Shown here in pieces: positions 47,959-60,744 of a DNA stretch of 64,000 nucleotides. Source of the stretch: Lomentospora prolificans. Lineage: Eukaryota; Ascomycota; Sordariomycetes; Microascales; Microascaceae. The stretch is from the NCBI GenBank assembly GCA_029532625.1, contig JARFXM010000010.1, positions 2,469,796 to 2,533,795 of the forward strand, written 5' to 3'. Under the pieces are notes generated by a model. It had not been told where the DNA came from, did not search any database, and was given only the letters and a program-made list of their open reading frames with translations. Positions within the stretch are counted from its first letter, which is position 1. Each line of letters starts with the position of its first letter. The translations under genes were made by a program, and so were the position numbers.

Positions 47959-48322
47959 CGGTAAACTCATCATGATGATTTTTCCCCTAACTTTTCATGA
48001 CGTGGCGGACTTTTCAATAACTTCGGAATGCACGAACACAGAACAGTTTGACACTCTGGAATTTTTTGGCTATTAATTTAACCGAGTTAATGAGGCAAAA
48101 ATTGCAACCCTCACGGGTAAACCAGCGTAAAGTTGAATATCGGAAAGGAGGATCTTCCATGAAGGTCTTATTTGTGGTGTTCTCAAGTAGCACGAGGCCG
48201 AAACACTCCAGAAGTCCATTTGAGGCATGGCCAGACTCGGGACACGAAAATGGCAATTCATTTTCACAACAATGGATGGATCCTCTAGCCATGCGCATTC
48301 TTTGGCTCTTGCTTGTGGGGGT
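47959..48322. other. Convergent intergenic region
   Basis: Between the 3' ends of the GST gene and the HPPD pseudogene. Short frames only. Confidence 0.5.
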
Positions 48323-49288
<966 letters not shown>

Positions 49289-49381
49289 CTGAACTCAAGA
49301 GGTTAGTGTTGAAGAGGAGAGGGGGATACAAAACCTAAACTTGCTGGACTTTGCGCTGGGACTTGCCAATGACAATATCTC

Positions 49382-49778
49382 CTCGCCGTAGAGTATCCCG
49401 ATGTCTTCAACGCAGCAATTCATCCGCTCAGCGGGCTCTAGACGGACCATTGTGAATATGTATCCGGGCTACACCAGCATCTACCCGAAGGTGCAACTCT
49501 ATTTAAGCTCACAAGATACTGGTATTGGGTCTGCCGTCTTTAATACAACCCTTGCGGCTCAAACTCCTGTGTCTGGTTACCAGACGACTCCTAACCAAGT
49601 GCTTACGAGCAACTCGGCTCCTAGCTGCGCGAACTACGTTCTAAGCCATAAACTTGATAGAATCTGGGCTGGGACTGTTGGAGGAAGCGAGATCATGCTT
49701 TGGCTTCAAGGTCGCCGACAAAGGAAAATCGGACCCAAGAACCGTGTTAACTATTTTGAACGGCAAGATAACTCTTAA
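49382..49778 (+). pseudogene. CE1 acetyl xylan / feruloyl-type esterase fragment
   Basis: Plus strand. One frame from 49382 reads LAVEYPDVFNAAIHPLSGL then stops. A second frame from 49401 reads VNMYPGYTSIYPKVQLYLSS, GYQTTPNQVLTSNSAP and YVLSHKLDRIWAGTVGG. These line up with the middle and end of CE1 esterases of the acetyl-xylan-esterase/PHB-depolymerase type (YPDVF, YPGYTGxYPxMQL, the QT.S.TP block and GVGH), though the catalytic His is not recognisable. Known role: secreted deacetylation of plant-cell-wall xylan. The piece has a frameshift, no signal peptide and no start of the family, so it is a remnant. Its 5' end abuts the truncated 5' end of the HPPD remnant, facing the other way. Confidence 0.5.
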
Positions 49779-50035
49779 GTAATACTACCAAATAGTAGAG
49801 ACGGACTCTCCTAGGAATACGTAGTAGTGGTATTGAAGTAATGGCAACTCATTAATCACACTCACGTCCTATTCCATGATGCTACGTCGAAGCAAACGAC
49901 TCTCCCAAACTCTCCATGCCACACCGCGACCTTAAAACACAATAGACATCCAATGTGGTGCGGCTGTTGGGGTCATACCAATTGAGAGATCCACTACAAA
50001 AGGTCGTAACTTGTAACTGTAGCTTGGAACTTACT
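49779..50035. other. Spacer before the PTR2 gene
   Basis: No gene seen. Confidence 0.45.
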
Positions 50036-51938
50036 TTACGCGGTGGTCTTTTCCTCGGAGCCATCTTCTAGTTTCCGGCCGACATAAGTCGAGTTTGGAA
50101 GCGCGTTAAGGGCATCTTCGTCTCTATCGAGTTTGCGGAAGCTGACCCAGACTCCAACACCACCGCACGTCGAGATGATGGCGACAGTAGTATAAAGCCA
50201 TACCAGAAGCGGATCTCGGGCTAAACCAGTAAAGGCCTGGGCTATGGCACTAGAAAATGCGTGTACGAACCAGAAGACGCCAGTGACGAGACCTCGCATG
50301 TTTTTTGGGGCCTTCGTGAAGGCATATTCAAGGCCGGTGATGGAGGCCATGACCTCTCCAAGGGCAACGAGAACGTAGGCAGGGGTCTGAATCCAAACTG
50401 TCATATTTGGCGGACCAAATTCGTCGTAACAATCGCGATCATTTGCAGCGAAGCCGCACGGGGCATTTTTGTAGATGAAGTGTTGGATAATAGCAGCCAC
50501 GGCCATAGCAATAGCAGATGAAAAGAAGCCGAGCGTGATCTTTTTAATGGGTGTGAATCTGAAACCGGCCTTTTGAATGGCTGGATACAAGAGCTTGTCG
50601 CAAATAGGGATGAGGATAAGTAGGGCTAGTGGGTTCAGATTGGTGACAATGTCATTGGGAATGCCATCAAGGCGCATAGATGCGGCCTGGTTGATCATGT
50701 TGCTGTTCATTTGGTTATAGGCAAGCCAAAAGACAGGGAACCATAAGAATACAGCGCACGCCTTCAAACCTCGACGTACTTCATCGACCCAGGCGTCATC
50801 AAATGTCATGAACTTGGGCTTGTCGGGAACTTGACTAGGGCGGATATCGTGCCAAAATTCATCCTTGGTGATGCTAAGGAGGCCATTCTTTTTGATGCCA
50901 AAGGAGACGAGCGCAATGGATTTACCAAGGACAGAGCCCGTTGGAGGTTGCCTCGCGTATTGATTGCGGCAGGCAATCATGATTATGGGACAGAACAAGA
51001 ATAAGATGGTGGGCAGGAGGTAAGAGAGCCAGAAGCCGACATATTTCTCGGCGTAAACCATGGAAATTTGCCCGATGAGGGCACCGGTATTGATTAGGAA
51101 ATAGTATCTCATATAGACACGGGAGATTGTCAAGACCGGGTCAATAATGATACGCTCTCCTGATGGTAACATTTCCACTGTCGGCCGCGGTTGTACCAAC
51201 TCATACTGCTCCGCGATCAATGGGGAGATATTGGCCTTAAACCACCCAACACCCGTGCCGAAAAAGAGCAAGCCCACCATGAAGCAGCCCAAGGATCCCT
51301 GTGGATTTGAAATCACGCTGGGAATTGCGGCGATGATAATGATGATGTGACCAAAGGTCGCGATCCCAATCGCGTATTGAATAGTGACGTAGCGTCCCCA
51401 GTAAGTATCGGCTAGATAGCCACCGAGGAGCGGCATGACATAAGACCAGAAGGTGTTGAACATAGTAACAGGGAAGGAGACCTGTTGGCCTAAACCTAGA
51501 GCGCCAGCTTGACCGTGAGTACCAGCCGCCCCAGTAGTTGAACCCTCAGGCATGGGCATAGCGATGAAGTTCACGACTAGGTGCGCGGGCTACATGTTAG
51601 AATTATCCGCCTATCTGCACATCGCTCGTTTCAGATAATTGGACGCGAAACTCACAGACAGCGGTAGTACCGTAGTAGGCGAATCGTTCTACCATCTCGA
51701 CAATACCGATGGAATAGATAAGCCAATTGATCTTGCCATGGACCCGACGGAGAGTCTCCAGTTCCTCGTCTGTAGGATATTCCTCTCCATTTGGGCCAGT
51801 AAGCGACTGGTTCTCGGGCTCATAACGAGGGAGGTCCTCCTTTTGAATCGCGGTTTCCTGCTTCTCCGGGCCACCTCCAACACTAGCCGGGTTAGCAAGA
51901 CTCTCGGGGACGACGAGGCTGGCGACGGTGCCTTCCAT
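50036..51938 (-). CDS. PTR2/POT-family di- and tripeptide transporter
   Basis: Two exons, 51938-51656 and 51576-50036. The intron has a GTGAGT donor and a CACCTAG acceptor, and joining gives TTAVFVNFIAMPMPEGS, the exact family pattern; total 607 aa. The N-terminal 60 residues are hydrophilic and acidic (DLPRYEPENQ, NGEEYPTDEELETLRRV), the usual cytosolic tail. IEMVERFAYYG-like EMVERFAYYGTTAV is the conserved first-helix motif (ExxER proton-coupling region). Then MPLLGGYLADTYWGRYVTI, GWFKANISPLIAEQY, INTGALIGQISMVYAEKYVG, DDAWVDEVRRGLKAC, WLAYNQMNSNMINQA and NMRGLVTGVFWFVHAFSSA. Family role: proton-coupled uptake of small peptides at the plasma membrane. Length normal, no lesion. Starting ATG is the first in frame. 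Confidence 0.94.
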
Positions 51939-53099
51939 CGTACTATTGTGGTCCAGGCTAAGTCTGCGAAGAGGTGAGGTGCTCTTGCAATAAAAGTAAC
52001 AGAATTCGCTGGAGGAACGATTGACAACAGATTATTGCGGCAGTCAAGTGAGCCGAAGACAGGGGATACACATGGGAGGGGGACAGAGTTATATAGAAGT
52101 TTCTTATCTCCTGCGATGGGGCTTATAAATTGCACATTGATACATTAAAACCTTTCGGGTCAGTTGTACATGTGGGATCGAGGGGAAATAATTAACGTTG
52201 TACAGACCGGACAATTAAGGAAGGATCAATTGAATGGAAGGCTGTAGGAGGGAGGGGTGGCGAGATAAACACATCTTGGCGACCAAAGTAGGAAGCTCAT
52301 AACCACACTGATGGCGCGCCAAGATGCGAGGGTGAGCGCGCTCCATCACGAGACAGCAGAAAGCAAACAGAAATGCTGATCTCTGCAAAGCTTCTACTTC
52401 AACGTTCCCCGCACTGTTAATATAAACATGTACCGGCGGGCTGCACTCGGCGTGATGAGGAGGGGTGCGTTGGGAGTCGCTTGTAGGAATGTAACGTACG
52501 TTCATGTATAACGAGATATGCGATCATAATGCCCAGGAATTAATACCGTCTAATATGAGACTGGACCTTATTCGAATTCCATGCCACAATGACTTGGGCG
52601 TGGAGTGATAATACAGGATGCAGGGCGATTGAGGGTCGTAAGCGGCAACCAACAATGCATTGATCTTCCTTAAAAGCACCATTTCAAACATGATGGGATA
52701 CCATTGAAAAGTGCATGGTAGGGATAAGGTGGCTAGGGATTTGTAGCCCAGCGTCAAAATACCACAAGCGAGAGTGTGAAAATATTGAAGCATCGATCAA
52801 GACATGACAGCCACTTTGGCTTCGCTTGAGGGCGAGATTGGTCTACACTAACCCATCGTAGGCTATCCGCATATTGATATTGTAGCCAGAGGAGTCGGTA
52901 AAGTGATAAGTTCAAATAGGAGCAAAACACTCATTTGCTATTCATTGAATCTGAGAAACCCTGAAAGGGCCAGCTTGATGAGCGCTCTCACCAAGAGGCC
53001 GCTATAGAATAAAAGTGAAGAAATTATTAAAAAAGATAACATGGGAGATGGACTGGATATCGATTGAATTGGGATGGGTTTTAGAAAACATAGTTGACT
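51939..53099. other. Long spacer between the PTR2 gene and the deaminase remnant
   Basis: Promoter side of the PTR2 gene plus unassigned sequence. No gene supported. Confidence 0.45.
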
Positions 53100-53790
53100 T
53101 GCCCTACTCTCTAATTTATCTACTTTCTTTCCACATTTCCAAGGCATTGTTAAATTAAGCAAGCTTAGCAATTCTTGCTTTCTCAGGTCATCACACCAAC
53201 TTCTGGCAAATAGCTCCATTCATATTGACAATCCGATATTTTTAAGCTAAGCCTTCCTGTACAGCACACAGATTTTCCATAATGTAACTGCCAAAATATG
53301 CCGGGTCGTCACTATTGATACTAAATCAGACACCTCAAGGTAAGCATGGATAGGTAAGTCTTCATTCAGGGCTACTCCCGTAAAAATGATATTTGAAGTT
53401 GGGCATATTGTTATTTCCAAGTCTGCAAGCACACGAGGAGGTAATCTTCTTCAAAGGAGCATTGGCTGTGATCGATTCTGCCCACGCCAAGACAAGACGA
53501 TGGTGCACAAACATAGGCAGCCAGGCCCTCTTCCCCAGTATGAGCTGTAAGGTTTTTGATGCCCCCATATCGAGCAGTTTTATGAACAGAGGCAAGTTGC
53601 AAAGGAGGCCCATTTTTCTCGGCATTAGACACACTAAAGCCCCTGAAAATTCCGTCCGCGAAGTGCACTGCGTCTAGGGTTGTCACGAACATCTCGTGGG
53701 CAGATGAGATAGGAGGATGGCGAACAAGGCATGGGAGAAAGATGACGCTGAGGTCCGGAAACCCTTCCCCCAACCCTTTACTTAGCAACA
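53100..53790 (-). pseudogene. Adenine/adenosine deaminase-like pseudogene
   Basis: Minus strand, three frames in family order. First: FPDLSVIFLPCLVRHPPISS, ALHFADGIF-like AVHFADGIFRGFSVSN, NLTAHTGEEGLAAYV (the metal-binding HTGE motif with the catalytic Glu) and GVGRIDHSQCSFEEDYLLV (the RIDHG motif with Gly changed to Ser). Second: LADLEITICPTSNIIFTGV (the CPxSN motif). Third: SINSDDPAYFGSYIMENLCA (NSDDP motif with the catalytic Asp). Then RSWCDDLRKQELLSLLNLTM close to the end. All catalytic motifs of the C-terminal two thirds are visible but split by at least two frameshifts. The N-terminal third with the first metal His pair is missing. Known role: purine salvage, adenine to hypoxanthine. 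Composition is normal, so decay was by indels. Confidence 0.85.
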
Positions 53791-54097
53791 GTTAGCCCGG
53801 AAACAATCGTATCGTAGGAAATGCCGCGAGAAGTATGGACTTTTGGGTGAAAAAAAGATTTCGGTATGACATATGGTCTGCGAAGAGGAGCGGGCGAGAT
53901 AGACATAGGCCAACCCTTCAAAACCGGAAGCATTGGAAAGAACGGAGAATCTAAAAAATTAGCAATGGAGGAAGTGATCTATAGAGGTAGAATTTTGGTA
54001 GCGGGCTTGAAGGGCCGACGCAGAAAAGACCGCGGTACGTCGGTTGAAAGAGAGTAATCGGGCGCAGCGCCATCTTCATTCCCCCCACCTCTTCTAT
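53791..54097. other. Spacer
   Basis: No gene supported; a 63-codon plus frame at 53866 is unrecognised. Confidence 0.4.
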
Positions 54098-54945
54098 TGA
54101 AAATGAGTGTTCTGGCCTAGCTGGACCTAATAGATGCGGATATCTGCATTACTGGCTCTAAAATTGTCCTTGCGGAGTTCATTGTCGACCACTGGAAAGT
54201 TCTCTCAGTCGAAACACCGGTCGAGGACGTTTCAGTTACTGGCTTCCACGTCCGTGGCTTCACTGGCATTAATATAGCGGTTGTCGGTGCTCAGAACGTC
54301 CGGGTAACTGATAACAAACTCAGCGACGGTAAACAGTACGGTCTCCTCCTGGCTTGCTCAGCTAACTCTCGGGCCGAGAATAATACTATGGACTCGCCGA
54401 AGAATTTGGGGTTCATCGGCATCTATATGGACGACGTGGCCGGGTCTCAAATAACCACATCTCCACATACGATATCGGGCTATGCGTCCAAACCCCGGGC
54501 GCCGACGTGCACCACAACGGTATCTCCAATAGCTAATCGGAGTCTTTGTCGATCCCCGAATTTATAGGTTTAAGGCCCGTAGCAATCACCTCAGCGCTTC
54601 AAACCCTAGGTGCGGAGAGCTACCAGAGGATATCCGTTTCGGCACCTACGGAATCTTGATCGATGGCGCCATCAGCACGGAGGTCAGAGATAACACTATC
54701 GAGGGACAGAGAGATCGCGGCCGCGCCGTAGGTGTTACCATTATTAACGAACCGTGTACAGCCATATCTCTGTTGTGCAATCTACTCAACGTAGAAGCTG
54801 TCGCCGCGGACACAGTAACAGCTAACGTCTTACGTAATAACGACTTGGATATACTGATTAATACGAAGGGTACGGGAAATGCAGTCGAGGGCATACAAAT
54901 TCGACACCTCGAGAGCCCTGTGTCTGTGAACGAAAGACCTTGCTA
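54098..54945 (+). pseudogene. Right-handed parallel beta-helix protein pseudogene
   Basis: Plus strand. CSGLAGPN appears first, then after a frame change DICITGSKIVLAEFIVDH, DVSVTGFHVRGFTGINIAVV, NVRVTDNKLSDGKQYGLLL and FIGIYMDDVAGSQ. After another frame change come NNHISTYDIGLCVQTPGADV and HHNGISNS, then GVFVDPRIYRFKARSNHLSA, FGTYGILIDGAISTEVRDNT, IEGQRDRGRAVGVTIINEP and LRNNDLDILINTKGTGNAV. Short strands with repeated N-x-I/L and V-x-N steps fit a pectate-lyase-like beta-helix (PbH1 or NosD type). At least three frameshifts and one stop between coils; the 5' part with any signal peptide is gone. Related intact fungal proteins are probably extracellular. It cannot be functional. Confidence 0.78.
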
Positions 54946-55194
54946 ATCCGGATAGAAATGCCATAGCTCTATCAGATAGTGCCATTAGGCAAGGCTGTTT
55001 AGAAAATTGGCTCGATGATATAACAAAGAAGCATATGCTATAGTAGAAGTTTATTGTGGCCCCTGTGGGCCCAGCCGGGCTCCAGAAACTATCTCGAATT
55101 CCAAAGGAAGACTGCGTTCTATTTTAGTGTTGTGCCATCATCATCAGCCACCGGGGCAATCCCGAAATATTTCCCAGGCATCTAATACCACGCC
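54946..55194. other. Spacer
   Basis: No gene seen. Confidence 0.4.
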
Positions 55195-55920
55195 TCATAG
55201 AGCCTTCGGGCTGTAGGAATTCGGCTCCATTGAAACAAGGTTCGGATCCATACTTGGAGATATAGAACTCGTAACCGCTGGGAGGACAATTCTAACAGCC
55301 ATTCCCACTCTGCCTCTCCTAGATCGGTACATAGCTTGAAGAGAAAACTGAGAGTGTCTTATAAAACGGCTCCGCGTAGAAATGAGCCAAGGGCGTTCGA
55401 GGCAGTGCTCCTGAGTCTTCCGTTTTCTATAAGCGCTTTCACGTATTTGCGGTGGTATGTAGCACTGGCTAGAGGCCACTATCACAACGACAAGTTGTCA
55501 GATATACATGGAATGATGCGGCTGTATAAACTGACATAGACTCCGAGCAGCATTGGCCAATCAAACACTGATATATGGCATATTCCAGTAGAGTAGCATA
55601 TGGTTCCATGAGCATTACACCAGCATATGTGTCGTAATAGTCACCCTTCATAAAACTTAATGCCTTGGGGTCCGCCTGTGGATTGAGAGGATGATGTTGG
55701 AAGGTGTATATATGTAGTGACTTTAGTTCAGGGTCCGAGATTTTAGTACGTGAACTAAACAGGGGGGCCAGCTGCCGTTGAAGAATATAAACGCCAGCAA
55801 ACCCGAAAATAGGAAGCCTATTCCCGTACCCGTCGTAAGAACCAGGGTTCTAGATTTTGTAAAACCATGTGTTATGGCATGCCGATTAAGCCTTTGGAGT
55901 AGAGCCGTGTGAGATGTCAC
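55195..55920 (-). pseudogene. Unidentified broken gene, membrane-anchored N-terminus
   Basis: Minus strand. A frame from 55920 reads SHTALLQRLNRHAITHGFTK then TLVLTTGTGIGFLFSGLLAFIF, one hydrophobic segment that would be a signal anchor. After a frame change: ELKSLHIYTFQHHPLNPQAD, then ALSFMKGDYYDTYAGVMLME and YATLLEYAIYQ, then further frames to 55195. The parts look like one protein cut by frameshifts, but I cannot name the family. Nothing shows that a product is made. Confidence 0.3.
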
Positions 55921-58005
55921 CGAGAGTGTCTAAAATCGAACATCCAGTTCGCACCCAGTAGTTAGAGCAAATTAAATTTAAAAGCAAGATTTGGCTATCG
56001 ATTATAGGATCAGCTGTTGGATTCGGGTCGACTATATACAGGAGTCATAAATTTGCCGACATGATGGTAAAAGGGCTTGAGGTTTTTCAAAATACTGTCG
56101 TTGGGCCATTCTGACTTCCACAAAAATGTCCGCACTCAGATGCCTAGAATAGTACAGACCGTCATATAGCCACAGTATTAGCTCACTCCAGTTCAAGGTT
56201 GAGGTTGACATGGATCAAGGTTGCGTTCCTGTTTGGGAACCCTCTCCAAATACACATATCCACTTTCGGAAGAACTCTTTATCTCTACATTGGCACATTC
56301 AGTGATAGCGATTAATTAGGTGCTCCGGAATTCTTATGAAATGCTGTCAGCTAACTACACGTACATGGCTTCCAAAACATGGCTGATGTCGCTCGTTTAA
56401 CAGGCTCTGCGTGTGTAATTGTACTGTGCGCAGTGCTAGAACGGGTACTGAGCAAGGGATAGGCACCGGCACTTATCAAGAGGCGATCCAGCAATATAAC
56501 CTTCTCAAGGCAGACATACACTATTTTCCCGCTACTCGTTCTTATTTTAACCGCTCTGACGCGAAGTGAACAGGTCCTCGGGCTTTCCTATCGTCATTGG
56601 CCAGAGGAATGGCAATTTATAGACGATCTTATTCGGGTTTGGATAGCTATTAGGAGTGCCTGTCATCCATGTAGATATCCCTGTCTAAATACAAGAGGAC
56701 ATACTGTTAGAGTCTATATATTTGCGGAGATGGAAACCCAGATATAGAGCCTATGGTCTACAACCAGTCGTGCTGCAATTCTGCAGAGTGCTAGTTCCCC
56801 TAATAGTTATTGCTTAGATCGATCAGTATCTGCGCGACGGAGTTTACTAGGATACACTGGGGAGGGGTTTTTCAAGCGAAGATGTGAAAGCACTAAATGT
56901 TAAACCACAATCAAGACTTAGTCCGAAGTTTCTAAAACAAATATAAGCTTGTGGTTCCTCACAAGCACTATTTCAATGTATGCCAGGCTACTGTTACCCT
57001 TGGTCAGTTGTGGAAATTGGGACGATCTTGATGGTATTATGATAATTTCGCTGCCTCTTCCTACGAACAACCCAACCGTTAGCTACATCTCTGCATTTCT
57101 ACGTCGCATCCACACTTGTAGCTGCCGGGAACGCGCAATCAAGATGAAGAACGTGACTGAAGCAGGACCAGCCGGCTGCTCCACTTCAGGCTTGCCACCA
57201 ATGCTTCGCCGATGTACTGTGCCGTACTACAAAGCGCCCAGATTTCGCCTTAAGAATTCTTTCGTGAACCGTTAGCTTTACCTTTCTAATACGTGGTGAG
57301 GGCGGCGAATGAGGGGCAGGAAAAGTCCGCGAAAGGACGACGTCCAAGAAACAGCGTTGCGTGTCACCAGGCGGCTGGGGGTTAGCTAGCTTGTCTTGAA
57401 GGAAGGTACAGCGTCTACATGGCTATTTTTAGGCGGTCTCACCAGAACGAGCAGGACTCAGAATCTGCCACTTTAGTACTCTAAACGTATTCGTAACCAC
57501 AAGGATTAAGACTAATCCCAGGGATGTTCGAACTATATTGTGTGTATAATTAAGAGCGGGGCCGAGGTAGGATGGCCTGGCGACGATTGCACTCGTCTCT
57601 TTAAAGGCGTCAAATTTGTCTACCGCATCGTGAGTTAGTAATCTAGAAAGGGCTACTATTGATATGTCTTCGCAAGATGTTATCGTCTCGAGTTGCGGCA
57701 TGCTGTGTGCATTCGTATTCGCACTCCCGCGTTTATTATTCAAACTGCTTGTTTAAGAATACGAACTAAGGTGATTGGCTGCGAGTTCGGGCCCACCCCT
57801 CGCATTCGTGTTCGGACTATCCTCATGATGACAGGAAACGTCAAGGGCATCACATCTACCTGGGAAGCAAGGATGGATTTCGCGTATAAATGACCTAGTT
57901 TACGGCAACCCGAGGCTTGTTAGTTTCCTAGCCATTATACACCGGGTTTACCTCAGCTCCGACTTATCAGGCTGACTCTCGGAGAGAGCATATTCACGAG
58001 AAACG
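55921..58005. other. Long gene-poor spacer before the sterol methyltransferase
   Basis: About 2.1 kb of ordinary composition. Frames at 56949-57275 (plus) and 57429-57743 (minus) are unrecognised. No repeat or RNA gene seen. Confidence 0.45.
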
Positions 58006-59351
58006 ATGCATTCGTCTCGATCTGAAGAAGGTCAGCTACTGCTCGCCAGTGATACAACCTTTGAAAAGGTTCTACACAGGCAGACTGGTAAGGAAAATGT
58101 CGGAATGTCTGCTATGTTAAACAAGGACTTTGAGGCACAGAAAGCGGCTTCCAATGATTATTTCCGACATTGGGACAACAAGACTGCCCGGACGGAAACG
58201 GACGAGACCCGTGCTGTAAGTTAGCGAATATAGCACATTCCATCATTAAATTCAGCTTGCTAATTACGCTCAATTTACGTAGGCCAGGGTAGCTGACTAC
58301 GAGTCACTGTCACGCCAGTATGCACGATTCAACACCCGATTCCCCTCATAAGACTATTACGATAGCCTCGACTAACGATAACCAGATACTATAACTTGGC
58401 TACTGACTTCTACGAGTATGGCTTCGGACAGAGCTTCCACTTCAGTCGACCGGCAATTGGAGAGTCTTTCACTCAAAGCATCGTCCGGCACGAGCATTAC
58501 CTCGCACATATGGTTAACATTAAGGAGAATATGAAAGTTCTTGATGTTGGGTGCGGGGTCGGAGGCCCAGCAAGAGAAATCGCAAAGTTCACTGGTGCTT
58601 ATATCACCGGGCTCAATCTGAATGAGTATCAGGTTGAACGAGCGAGGCTGTATGCAGCCAAGCAGAAAATGGACAGACAGGTGCAATTTGTGCAAGGAAA
58701 TTTTATGGTAAGAACAATTACTACTTCGTTTCTGATCACAGAATGCTAATGTGGACGATGTTTTAGAACATCCCCTTTGAAAACGACACGTTTGATGCTG
58801 TGTATGCTATAGAAGCAACAGTCCATGCACCATCCCTAGAAGGCGTCTATACCGAGATCTTCCGAGTTCTAAAGCCAGGTGGAACGTTTGGTGTATATGA
58901 GTGGGTCATGACGGGGAAGTACGACAACGATAATCTCGATCACCGTGAGATTCGCCTTGGCATTGAGCAGGGTGATGGTATTGCAAATATGGCGAAGGCC
59001 TCGGAGGCTGTTCGAGCCATTCAGGCTGCCGGGTTTGAGCTTCTTGTTCACGAGGACTTAGCGGATCGTCCTGACCCGTTCCCTTGGTACTGGGCGCTTG
59101 ACTCTGGCAGTTGGTATCACGCGCAGACGCTGGGAGATTTGCTTTCTACATTCCGAATGACTTGGCTAGGGCGTTACACTACGAGGTACCTATTGAGTTT
59201 CTTAGAGACGATCAGGCTTGCGCCACCCGGCATGGTCAAAACTTCGGACAGTCTCTGCGCTGCGGCGGAAGCCTTAGTGCGCGGAGGGAAGGAGAAACTT
59301 TTTACACCGATGTATCTTATGGTTGGACAAAAGCCAAGCCCGAAAAAGTAA
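58006..59351 (+). CDS. Sterol 24-C-methyltransferase (ERG6-like)
   Basis: Four exons, 58006-58215, 58283-58317 (35 bases), 58386-58707 and 58767-59351, giving 383 aa, all phases consistent. The 35-base exon and the 68-base intron after it restore [20 protein letters not shown]. Motifs: [13 protein letters not shown], the aromatic sterol-binding region; [15 protein letters not shown], the S-adenosylmethionine loop; the signature [35 protein letters not shown]; and [20 protein letters not shown]. Known role: SAM-dependent methylation of zymosterol at C-24 in ergosterol synthesis, at the endoplasmic reticulum or lipid droplets. No lesion seen. Fungi usually keep ERG6 in a core location, so a copy 5 kb from the telomere may be an extra paralogue rather than the housekeeping gene (inference). 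Neighbours give no pathway clue. Confidence 0.92.
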
Positions 59352-59562
59352 TACCACCTGGAGGCCTACCACATCTTTTTCAGGGCCTCGAGTTATTTAC
59401 ATATGCTTCATGCATGTACATAGGCTATGTAGTCGTACGAGAAGAATCGTTAGCGAAAGTCCCAGAGCCGTCCACACTGCGTCACAATTTTATATTTTAC
59501 AATTGCCTCCTCTCTGCAGGTAACTACTATCCTGCCTCCAATCGTAAGGCCCAACGGGGCCG
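59352..59562. other. Spacer after the sterol methyltransferase
   Basis: Overlapping frames here are shadows of the methyltransferase end or unassigned. Confidence 0.4.
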
Positions 59563-60476
59563 TTGCTCATTGCTCCCTATACAACACGCTTCGGCTTATT
59601 TCCTTCCTCCTTTGGCACCTCGCAAACGCGCATTCAGACCAGAACCACTCATAACCACCCAACATACGTCGTAAAACATCCTGGAGGCATGGGCCCCTTG
59701 GAAAATATCACCTATGTCGATGGTGATAATATTATATTCGACCCCACCCATCAACAGAACATTTAACTGAAGCGGACTTTGATCAAAGAGCTAGATGGCC
59801 TTACAACTCACCTCGAGATGCAGCTGATTTGTCACAGATGTTTCTGTGGGCATATCTCCACTTTTCTGCACACCCACATTTTGCCCCAGATAACTTTGGA
59901 ACTTTACTTGAACAAAGAGTGGCACTTACTCCTTTGAGTGTAGTGGAATGGGAACAAGGGAAGGCAAGAGACATCTCATACCCAATTTTGAAAGAATAGT
60001 GCTCTGCCTTCAAAAGAGTGAACAAGCACAGCTTGATAGTGGTATCGATGATGTTTTATCTCAGGCAAGAGAAGAAAGAATTAACCACTGGTTCTCTATA
60101 CTATCAACTACCTCCAAGTCGCAGCTCAGCCGCGACACCTGCCAAACATAGAGAAGCAATAGCAGATGTCGAAACTATTGATGTCACCGCAAGCAACACA
60201 GCCCCTAGTTCAGGTATGCCATCATCCTCTGGGGGTTTATATCACCTAACTGCAATCTAGAAAGCCATATCACTAGCTCAGATGCAGAGCAACTGTTGAA
60301 ATATCAGATTTCATCCGCAAGCACGACTCCAACACGCAAGAGAAAGAAGCCAAGCCCTCCACCAACCTCAACGCCAGCAACACAAAATATCCATCGGCAC
60401 GTGAATTGGCAGAGCATGGCAGCCGAACTAGCTGAATTTCGGCAGCAGGAGCCATATAGGCGATACCCTTTGCGCT
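59563..60476 (+). pseudogene. Decayed gene of unknown family
   Basis: Plus strand, several frames that look like pieces of one protein. PLENITYVDGDNIIFDPTHQ, then after a frame change ADFDQRARWPYNSPRDAADL, MFLWAYLHFSAHPHFAPDNF and LEQRVALTPLSVVEWEQGKA. Beyond a stop: EQAQLDSGIDDVLSQAREER with NHWFSILSTTSKSQLSRD, and a Pro/Lys-rich stretch TPTRKRKKPSPPPTSTPAT. The ordered, aromatic-rich middle part (LWAYLHFSAHPHFAP) reads like a conserved segment, but I do not recognise it. At least two frameshifts. The neighbouring APH-like gene begins 270 bases later. Confidence 0.35.
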
Positions 60477-60744
60477 AACTGAGGATAGATGTACGGTGGT
60501 GGTGGTGGCGGTATTATTTAAGGTCGATGATTCACGTGACTGCAAGCAGTCCCGTGATACCGTGGTGTCTAATATTAGTCAGGCCCTTTTTCGTTCCTTG
60601 AGGAACGGAAAGTTCCGAAAAGGCTCCCAAACACTCGTTGTATCTGAACTATTCCACGCTCGGTTGAGAGGGTCACGGTATGCCAGCCTGGTGATGTTCC
60701 TGCCCCTGCTTCTCTGTAACACCATCGACGAAAAGACGACGGGC

